A stretch of DNA of 38,015 nt, taken from contig DITM01000004.1 in NCBI GenBank assembly GCA_002422845.1, forward strand, positions 1 through 38,015. Direction: 5' to 3'. The translations under genes and the position numbers were made by a program. How positions within the stretch are numbered: position 1 is the stretch's first letter; the number at the start of each line of letters is the position of its first letter. The DNA is from Candidatus Paracaedibacteraceae bacterium UBA6184. GTDB lineage: Bacteria; Pseudomonadota; Alphaproteobacteria; UBA6184. The notes beneath the pieces were generated by a model. That model ran no database searches, was not told where the DNA came from, and worked only from the letters and a program-made list of their open reading frames with translations. Of this stretch, positions 31,878 through 38,015 are shown one piece after another.

Positions 31878-32840
31878 ATGGATATTTTGTACGATATTTT
31901 CTTGGGAAAACCAATTTGGATGTGGGCGGCCTTTATCGGCATTGTCCTAATATTGCTTATTTTTGATTTAGGTATTTTGCAAAAGAATACACATGAAATT
32001 TCACTTAAAGAAAGCCTGTGCTTAAGTCTATTCTATATTTTCTTGGCGTGCGGATTTGGTGCGTGGGTGTGGTATTATTTGGGTAATGTGTCGGGAAAAG
32101 AATATTTCACAGGATACATCATTGAAAAGACCCTCTCCATTGATAACATTTTTGTTATGTCGTTAATTTTTTCATTCTTTCACATTCCTCGAATTTTGCA
32201 ACATCGAGTATTATTCTGGGGTATTCTGGGAGTCTTAGTTCTAAGAGCCATAATGATTGGTTTAGGGGCTGCTCTCATTGCTGAATATAGTTGGATGTTA
32301 TACATATTTGCTGTGTTTCTAATCTTTACGGGTATAAAAATGTTAGTCGTCAAGGAAACTGACCCTGATATTTCTAAGAATCCGGTGTTAAAGATATTAA
32401 AAAAGTATTTTAACGTTTTAAACGAATTCCATGGCGAAAAATTTTTTATGCGTAAACTTGATCCAGGTACGAATAAGTATAAACTCTGGATGACCCCTCT
32501 GTTTGTCGCGTTGATCTTGATCGAATTGGCGGATATTATCTTTGCAATTGATAGTGTCCCAGCAATTTTTTCAATAACGCAAGATCCATTCATAGTCTAT
32601 ACCAGTAACATTTTTGCGATTTTAGGGCTTCGCGCCTTATATTTCGTGTTGGCTGCAATTATACATCGTTTTTATTATCTAAGGCCTGCGCTAGCGTTAG
32701 TTCTAATATTCATTGGCAGTAAGATGTTTATTGCAGACATTCTGGGTATTGAGAAAATCCCTGCAAGTGTATCGTTGACTATTACGTTGGGATTATTGAC
32801 CAGTGGTGTGATTGTATCAATTTATAAATCTCGGGCTTAA
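31878..32840 (+). CDS. TerC-family integral membrane protein
   Basis: Eight to nine transmembrane segments, with conserved acidic residues within them: the YIIEKTLSIDNIFVMSLIF helix and the ELADIIFAIDSVPAIFSITQ helix are both TerC hallmarks. Members are linked to tellurite resistance or, in other branches, to manganese efflux that metallates exported enzymes. The ATG at 31878 follows GGAGAA; a GTG at 31854 adds 8 residues. At 320 residues it is typical. Export of Mn is the better general guess. Confidence 0.9.
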   Translation: MDILYDIFLGKPIWMWAAFIGIVLILLIFDLGILQKNTHEISLKESLCLSLFYIFLACGFGAWVWYYLGNVSGKEYFTGYIIEKTLSIDNIFVMSLIFSFFHIPRILQHRVLFWGILGVLVLRAIMIGLGAALIAEYSWMLYIFAVFLIFTGIKMLVVKETDPDISKNPVLKILKKYFNVLNEFHGEKFFMRKLDPGTNKYKLWMTPLFVALILIELADIIFAIDSVPAIFSITQDPFIVYTSNIFAILGLRALYFVLAAIIHRFYYLRPALALVLIFIGSKMFIADILGIEKIPASVSLTITLGLLTSGVIVSIYKSRA

Positions 32841-33160
32841 GCAACGTGCCGTTGCCTCCGATAGCTAGATCCGATTTGTTTCGACACGGGTTTCAAGAAT
32901 CGCCCAGGTGTGTTGCGTTGATATCGCGTCTATGCGGCTCAAGCAAATCGCTAATGCGATTTGTAGCGACAAATGTCGCTTGGCGCATAAAGCACCCTTG
33001 AGCCGCCACCCTAATGTCCATCACAGATTCCCTCACATCCTCTCAAGTCGTTTTTGTAAAACTCTGTGTCTGATTGCGTTCAATCCTACTAATGGGTCCA
33101 GGGATCATCCCTGGCGATTAGAAAAAGATGATTTTTTCAATGAATCAGTGTATATTTAGT
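32841..33160. repeat. Repeat-rich intergenic region between terC and ftsK
   Basis: About 340 bases with no credible gene. It begins with the hairpin GCAACG-TGC-CGTTGC (32841-32855), carries the CGACACGG / GAATCG / TGTTGCGTT core with the same spacing as near 19310, then a nested stem-loop (32934-33006) and a palindrome CCAGGGATCATCCCTGG (33098-33114). A single copy of the GCAACG element lies directly after the terC stop and could end that transcript. The 83-codon reading frame at 32908-33159 crosses these palindromes and is not coding. Confidence 0.6.
32934..33006. other. Nested three-stem palindrome
   Basis: An outer perfect 10-pair stem, GCGGCTCAAG (32934-32943) with CTTGAGCCGC (32997-33006), encloses two further perfect hairpins. 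These are CAAATCGC-TAAT-GCGATTTG (32944-32963) and AGCGAC-AAAT-GTCGCT (32965-32980). The folded form would be a clover-like multi-branch. It could be a small mobile palindromic element or the body of a stable RNA; no promoter or terminator was seen next to it. Confidence 0.65.
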
Positions 33161-33182
33161 GCAGTTTTAAAAGGAAACGTTC

Positions 33183-35714
33183 ATGGGAAGTGTACAACAA
33201 CGTCGATCTACTGAAAAATCTAGGGAGAAAAAAATTTACATCCCCAAGACGTATCGCAAAAAAGATATTCAGCAGAATGTATGGGCGGTGTATCGATTTA
33301 TTTATCCTTATTTATGGGGAGCACTGTGCTTAATGTTTGCAGCTATGATGGGGTGGGGGGTATTAGCGTATAATCCTAATTTTCCATCGTGGAGCACAGT
33401 GACGACAGTTCATACAGATATATCATGGTTAGACTATGTGATGAATTTCCAAACAGATTTGTTATTGCAAATGGTTGGAATTGGGATGTTTGCATACATT
33501 GCTATTCTTGCGGTATGGGGTTGTTTTTTTGTATCACGCAGGCGTATTTCCCATCTTAGATCCCGAGTATTATTTGCGGTACTTTCATCGGGAATATTTG
33601 CTGTGATGGGGGCGGCATTCGAAGCTCAATTCGCAGCTCTTTTTTCAAACGTTGCACTGTTGATGCCTGCAGGTTTTGGTGGAGCCTTTGGGCGATTAAT
33701 TCTAACCTATCTTGCCGCAGTTTTGAAGGTATTGCCAAGTCCTGTATATTATTTATTAATATCAGCGTTGGGCTTGTTGGGGATTAGCCTGTTCGTATTA
33801 TCCTTGGGCTTTAGTAATCAACACATTCAAGAAATGATGAAATCTGTGGGTCGTATAGTATTAAAAATTGGGCAATATGCATATATTGCGATTCGATTTG
33901 TAATGCATGCAACCACACTGATAGCTCGACGCATTAAAGATCGCTTTTCACGGCACTCAGATGAGTTTGAACCGGTTATTCGAAAATCTTCTCAACCATC
34001 GATGGAACGACGTGAGCCTGCATTTGATGCCGCGTATAATAATGTGGAAGAAGACTATGCTGATAACGATGCTGCCCCATGGGATGATGATGAGCCTGTC
34101 GCAGCTGTTGAACCCGTTCAGAAGAAAGGCATTGTTGAAAGCTTTAAAGAAAAAACCTTTAAAAAGCCAGAACCTAAAAGAGTCTCTAGAACCTATGGTT
34201 CTCAATATCAAGCGCCTTCATTGGAATTGTTAACGCCATCAGCACCATCGATCAAAGATCCAAGTTTAAGCCGCAAAGCGCTAGAAGAAAATGCAGAACG
34301 CTTAATGCGAGTATTAAATGAATTCGGCGTCAAGGGGCGTATTCTTGGGGTAAAACCTGGCCCTGTTGTAACGTTGTATGAATTAGAACCGGCTGCGGGT
34401 GTGAAATCGGCACGTATTATCAGTTTGGCGGATGATATCGCACGGTCAATGAGTGCTAGATCAGCTCGTGTTTCAGTCATTCCAGGACGTAATGCGATGG
34501 GTATTGAATTGCCTAATGAACATCGTGAAACGGTATACTTCAGGGAAATTCTATCAAGCTCTGATTTTCAAGATAACTCATGTCAATTACCCTTGGGGTT
34601 GGGTAAAGATATTGGTGGGCATCCCATTATCACTGACCTTGCAAAAATGCCTCATTTGCTGGTGGCAGGAACAACAGGTTCCGGTAAGTCAGTGGGGATC
34701 AATGCCATGATTCTGTCGCTGTTATACAAACTGTCTCCGAATGAATGTAAGTTCATCATGATTGATCCAAAGATGCTGGAATTATCAGTGTATGATGGTA
34801 TTCCGCATTTATTATCTCCAGTTGTGACTGAACCTAAAAAAGCCATCGTGGCCTTAAAATGGGTCGTTCAAGAAATGGAATCGCGGTATCGCTCAATGGC
34901 GCAATTAGGTGTTCGCAACATTCAGGGGTATAACGATAAGCTTCGCCGCGCAACGGATGCAGGGGAAGTTCTCTCCAGACGGGTGCAAACAGGCTTTGAT
35001 TCAGAAACAGGAGCCCCTGTCTTTGAAGATCAAGCTTTGGATATGACGCTGTTCCCGTACATCGTCGTCGTCGTCGATGAAATGGCCGATTTAATGCTGG
35101 TTGCGGGTAAAGAGATTGAAGCCGGGGTTCAACGATTGGCTCAAATGGCGCGTGCGGCAGGGATCCATTTAATTATGGCAACTCAGCGTCCTTCCGTAGA
35201 TGTGATCACGGGTACGATTAAAGCCAACTTTCCAACACGCATTGGATTTCAAGTCACCTCTAAAATCGACAGTCGCACTATTTTGGGTGAACAGGGCGCA
35301 GAACAGCTATTAGGACGGGGTGATATGTTGTACATGGAAGCCGGTGGACGTATTCGCCGTGTTCATGGAGCCTTTGTTGCGGATGATGAAGTTGAACGGA
35401 TTGTGACGCAATTAAAAATTCAACAAGATCCCAACTATGTGGATATTTATGCAGTGGCTGAAGATACAGACGGAAGCTATGACCCAGATATGGTGGGTGG
35501 AAAAGAAGGATCAGGTGATGAATTATACGATAAAGCCTTGTCAATTGTTCTAAGCGAAGGTAAAGTATCAACAAGCTTTATTCAACGCCATCTCAGCATC
35601 GGCTATAACCGTGCGGCTAAAATTGTAGATGTGATGGAAAGGGAAGGTGTCATTAGTGCTCCGAACCACGTTGGTAAGCGAGAAATTTTAGTTCCCCATG
35701 AAAGAGGTCGATAA
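33183..35714 (+). CDS. ftsK: DNA translocase FtsK
   Basis: It couples chromosome dimer resolution and segregation to septation. The N-terminal 215 residues contain four to five membrane segments. A disordered acidic/Pro linker (about 255-350) leads into the RecA-like motor with Walker A GTTGSGKS (499-506) and Walker B VVVVDEMADLM. The gamma winged-helix domain that reads KOPS occupies about 775-835 (KALSIVLSEGKVSTSFIQRH). At 843 residues the linker is short. AAGGAAACG precedes the ATG. lolA starts 2 bases after the stop. Confidence 0.96.
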   Translation: MGSVQQRRSTEKSREKKIYIPKTYRKKDIQQNVWAVYRFIYPYLWGALCLMFAAMMGWGVLAYNPNFPSWSTVTTVHTDISWLDYVMNFQTDLLLQMVGIGMFAYIAILAVWGCFFVSRRRISHLRSRVLFAVLSSGIFAVMGAAFEAQFAALFSNVALLMPAGFGGAFGRLILTYLAAVLKVLPSPVYYLLISALGLLGISLFVLSLGFSNQHIQEMMKSVGRIVLKIGQYAYIAIRFVMHATTLIARRIKDRFSRHSDEFEPVIRKSSQPSMERREPAFDAAYNNVEEDYADNDAAPWDDDEPVAAVEPVQKKGIVESFKEKTFKKPEPKRVSRTYGSQYQAPSLELLTPSAPSIKDPSLSRKALEENAERLMRVLNEFGVKGRILGVKPGPVVTLYELEPAAGVKSARIISLADDIARSMSARSARVSVIPGRNAMGIELPNEHRETVYFREILSSSDFQDNSCQLPLGLGKDIGGHPIITDLAKMPHLLVAGTTGSGKSVGINAMILSLLYKLSPNECKFIMIDPKMLELSVYDGIPHLLSPVVTEPKKAIVALKWVVQEMESRYRSMAQLGVRNIQGYNDKLRRATDAGEVLSRRVQTGFDSETGAPVFEDQALDMTLFPYIVVVVDEMADLMLVAGKEIEAGVQRLAQMARAAGIHLIMATQRPSVDVITGTIKANFPTRIGFQVTSKIDSRTILGEQGAEQLLGRGDMLYMEAGGRIRRVHGAFVADDEVERIVTQLKIQQDPNYVDIYAVAEDTDGSYDPDMVGGKEGSGDELYDKALSIVLSEGKVSTSFIQRHLSIGYNRAAKIVDVMEREGVISAPNHVGKREILVPHERGR

Positions 35715-35716
35715 AA

Positions 35717-36355
35717 ATGTTAAGAAAAATTACACGTTGGATGTGTGGTGGTGTTGTTATTGGATTGTCTCTGGTAGGTGCTGCTGCCCCAGCCTCTAAC
35801 GAGGGCAAAGTGGATGACGTTGCGAAAAAAGCGTTGATCAAACAAGTTCAAAACTATTTAAACTCAGTGCGTTCATTAAAGTCTCGGTTTAGTCAATCAG
35901 ATCCTAAGTCTGGAAATTTATACCAAGGATCATTGGTATTGCGTCGTGGCGGTAAAATCCGCGTTCAGTACGATTTACCTTATGGATTGATTATGGTCGG
36001 AAGTGGTGGAGAACTTCGCTATTACGATCAAAAAATGGATAAAGTCAACTCTACAAGTACCGATTCAACTCCGCTTGGAACGCTATTGTCGGATATTGTG
36101 GATTTTGAGAAAGACATTAAGGTTCTGGATGTCCGAAAAGCATTTGGAACTATTCGTATGCTCGTTACCAAAGAAGGCATTGGAAATGGTGGGTATTTAG
36201 TCCTTGTCTTCTCAGATAACCCGATAGCGCTTCGTCAGTGGGTCGTGATGGATCAAAAGCAAAACCAAATTAACTTTTCGTTGATTAATCCTGTGTACAA
36301 TGATCCAGTTGAAGAATGTAATTTTGATTTAAATTCAGTTAAGAAGCGTTTATGA
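35717..36355 (+). CDS. lolA: Outer-membrane lipoprotein carrier LolA
   Basis: This periplasmic chaperone carries lipoproteins from LolCDE to the outer membrane. A leader (about residues 1-26, ending AAAPA) is followed by the LolA pattern: VRSLKSRFSQSDP, GSLVLRRGGKIRVQYDLP, then YDQKMDKVNSTSTDSTPLG and the C-terminal INFSLINPVYN. At 212 residues it is standard. It begins 2 bases after ftsK and overlaps the next gene by ATGA, so the three are one operon. An ftsK-lolA order is common in alphaproteobacteria. Confidence 0.92.
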   Translation: MLRKITRWMCGGVVIGLSLVGAAAPASNEGKVDDVAKKALIKQVQNYLNSVRSLKSRFSQSDPKSGNLYQGSLVLRRGGKIRVQYDLPYGLIMVGSGGELRYYDQKMDKVNSTSTDSTPLGTLLSDIVDFEKDIKVLDVRKAFGTIRMLVTKEGIGNGGYLVLVFSDNPIALRQWVVMDQKQNQINFSLINPVYNDPVEECNFDLNSVKKRL

Positions 36356-36780
36356 ACACAACTTATAAAATTATAGTTTGTCTTGGTATAATTGATTTGG
36401 GGGCGGTCTTATTCGGTCAGACAAGCCCTCAAAATATTTTAGAATCTGCCGCGTATCAATCACCCAAAGATTTGGACACTACTCATAAATTTTTAGGAAA
36501 ATTTCTTCCAAAAAGTTTGTTTTTGATCTTAAGTGAAAAAGATAAATACTTAACTATGAAATTATTAGAACAAGCTCTGGAAACAAGTCCATCTTATTTG
36601 GATACCAAGTGGAGCAATTTGGATAATCAACATCGGGGCAGCATCCTTGTGTACCCAGTTGAGGAATTGGATGGCAATAAATGCAGAAAGTTTTTAGTCC
36701 GTTTTTATATTAATGACGAAGGCACCGATGTATATGGTCGAGCCTGTCGCATTAACAATGAATGGAAAATTCTAGATTAA
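36352..36780 (+). CDS. 17-kDa-antigen-type surface protein
   Basis: The C-terminal 70 residues follow the RT0821/Lpp0805 (17 kDa surface antigen) domain: TMKLLEQALETSP, a Trp-x-Asn context (KWSNLDNQHRGSI), a Cys-Arg pair (GNKCRKFLVRFYI) and the ending YGRACRINNEWKI. A hydrophobic N-terminus (IIVCLGIIDLGAVLFG, with Cys10) serves as leader, without a perfect lipobox. It overlaps the lolA stop by 4 bases, so translation is coupled. Outer-membrane or surface location is inferred from the family. Confidence 0.6.
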   Translation: MNTTYKIIVCLGIIDLGAVLFGQTSPQNILESAAYQSPKDLDTTHKFLGKFLPKSLFLILSEKDKYLTMKLLEQALETSPSYLDTKWSNLDNQHRGSILVYPVEELDGNKCRKFLVRFYINDEGTDVYGRACRINNEWKILD

Positions 36781-36804
36781 ATCTTTGTTAAGCGTGCAAT
36801 TCGT

Positions 36805-36836
36805 GAAACTTTAAGAGCCAACAATGGAAAAGTTTC
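36805..36836 (+). terminator. Possible terminator after the lolA operon
   Basis: GAAACTTT (36805-36812) pairs perfectly with AAAGTTTC (36829-36836) over a 16-base loop. There is no T run after it, so the call is weak. Confidence 0.35.
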
Positions 36837-36855
36837 GTCGTCCCAGTTGATCTAC

Positions 36856-36883
36856 TTGACTTTTTGACAAGCGTCCTTATATA
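36856..36883 (+). promoter_or_regulatory. Promoter of the repeat-protein gene
   Basis: TTGACT (36856-36861), a 16-base spacer and TATATA (36878-36883), then AGGAG (36892-36896) and the ATG at 36904. Same spacing as the promoter at 2696. Confidence 0.45.
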
Positions 36884-36903
36884 TCAATTATAGGAGATAC
36901 ATT

Positions 36904-37947
36904 ATGAAACACATACTTCAATCACTACTAATGACAACTGTACTTACCTTACCCACTGCTTTTGGTTCAGATCAAATGTCTGCTTTCGATGAATCAACAA
37001 CTAGTGCCTTTGTAACACGCGAATCAAACTCTCAAGTTTCTGTAAAGGCTCAACTTGAAGCCCAGCTTAAAAAGGATTCATTTAATGACATATTGAATGC
37101 CGCCTTTGCATCAGAGCTTTGGGCAAAGAAGATCAGCAATCATGAGCGTAATGCTCTTCTTGATCTTGTTTATAAGGATCCAAAATTTACTCCCCATCAA
37201 AGATATGTATTACAAGGTCTATTATCCAACGCAACACCACTCGAGATTCAATGTGCAGCAAATCACTTAAAAGTTCTTGGATCTAAATATCCTGAAGGAT
37301 CTAATGAACGTACCAAGTATCATACTAGTGCTTGCACACTCTTTAAACAATTAACCGAGCAAGAAGGGGAAACATCAGATGATATGTTCTATAAAACCAT
37401 TGGATTGAGTAGTCTTGGATCTTTCTCTCCAGCAGGATCCCCTGAACGTGCGGACTATAATGACAGAGCCGCAGCACTCCATGAAAAATCTGCACATGAT
37501 CAAAATGCAACTCTACATGATATTCTAAGTGCAGCAGATGGATTAAAGTATCTTGGAGCAAAATACCACCCAAAAGCTGCTGAACTCTATGAACTAGCTG
37601 CAAAGCATGCAACGGCAACTCTAGATGATATTCTACGTGCAGCAGATGGATTAAAGTATCTTGTCTCGAAATACCGCCCAAAAGCTGCTGAACTCTACGA
37701 ACTAGCTGCAAAGGATAAAAATGCAAATCCAGATGACATTCAATCTGTAGCACGTGGATAAGCTTGCTTGGATCCAATTATCATGACAGAGCCGCAGTAT
37801 TCTATGAAAAATTTGCTAATCATCAAGGAACTCCATATAGTATTAAATTGGCAGCAGATGGATTACGCGGAATATCCTGATGGATCAGATGAACGTACTG
37901 CATACAACAACAGAGCTAATGCCTTACTTAGTCGATCACCCAGATAG
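36904..37947 (+). pseudogene. Exported helical-repeat protein with two frame breaks
   Basis: The gene opens with a leader (MKHILQSLLMTTVLTLPTAF) after AGGAG. It carries a repeating unit with the signature AADGLKYL, then KAAELYELAAK, reminiscent of Sel1/TPR solenoids. Two units are near-identical 108-base direct copies (37531-37638 and 37639-37746); flanking units are older. The first frame stops at 37761, but GGATAAGC where the repeat expects GGATTAAGC suggests one lost T. In the next frame LLGSNYHDRAAVFYEKFAN continues the repeat to 37880. A second shift near there returns to EYPDGSDERTAYNNRANALL and stops at 37947. So either two indels have ruined the gene or the sequence has errors. Bacterial solenoids of this kind bind host proteins. 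Confidence 0.62.
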
Positions 37948-37960
37948 GTATACATTTTTC

Positions 37961-37988
37961 TTGACACCTCAGAATCACTTTGTATACT
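37961..37988 (+). promoter_or_regulatory. Strong promoter at the right edge
   Basis: TTGACA (37961-37966), a 16-base spacer and TATACT (37983-37988). AAAAGG at 38005-38010 looks like a ribosome site, so a gene probably starts just outside the window. Confidence 0.65.
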
Positions 37989-38015
37989 AATAACTAGAAT
38001 TGCGAAAAGGCTATC

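Noticed and set aside
32908..33159. An 83-codon plus-strand reading frame before ftsK
   Set aside because: It runs through perfect palindromes and the repeat core; composition is not protein-like and there is no ribosome site.

Overview
The window looks like chromosome from a low-GC alphaproteobacterium that lives with eukaryotic hosts. A Holosporales- or Paracaedibacter-like relative is my best guess, but no marker here settles it. Alphaproteobacterial signs are MipZ, a membrane-anchored Pam18-type J protein, the ffh-rpsP-rimM-trmD-rplS and infA-maf runs, and an ftsK-lolA pair followed by a 17-kDa-antigen-type protein. TGA is used as a stop throughout. I see no tRNA, rRNA, insertion sequence, prophage or CRISPR array.

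Layout. 1-278 is repeat-rich intergenic DNA. 279-2664 holds rluC (minus), mipZ and a J-domain membrane protein. 2690-4093 is a Ulp1-like (clan CE) cysteine protease whose signal peptide is out of frame. 4173-7086 holds an RsmB-type methyltransferase and two exported unknowns. 7208-9682 is thrS-infC. 9853-10671 is an exported OTU-type cysteine protease. 10726-12207 has HU, a candidate structured RNA with its own promoter in a gene-free gap, and a crotonase. 12273-15981 has ubiE-dut, an SH3b protein, a SUKH protein and an acetyltransferase with a hydrophobic leader. 16050-18648 is a TrpXYZ-type ABC importer on the minus strand. 18929-23812 runs from phnA through the translation cluster to maf. 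23827-29616 is an accessory block of two lipoproteins, two tandem LRR-like secreted paralogues, a class 3 lipase, a lysine-rich exported protein and an exported unknown. 29622-32840 has ProX-like, BrnQ, CsaA and TerC proteins. 33183-36780 is ftsK-lolA-antigen. 36904-37947 is a repeat protein with two frame breaks, and a strong promoter points out of the right end.

How it fits together. Conserved blocks for translation, secretion, cell division and cofactor synthesis alternate with single, mostly signal-peptide-bearing proteins that carry eukaryote-directed folds (OTU, Ulp1-like, lipase, LRR, helical repeats). Several sit behind their own TTGAC-16-TATA promoters or bidirectional terminators. 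I infer host-interaction factors placed singly between housekeeping operons, not one pathogenicity island.

Most notable: the pair of Sec-leader cysteine proteases of ubiquitin/SUMO-protease type; a probable 6S-like RNA near 11138-11350, whose G-U pairs fix its strand; and a family of GCAACG-hairpin intergenic repeats in three gaps.
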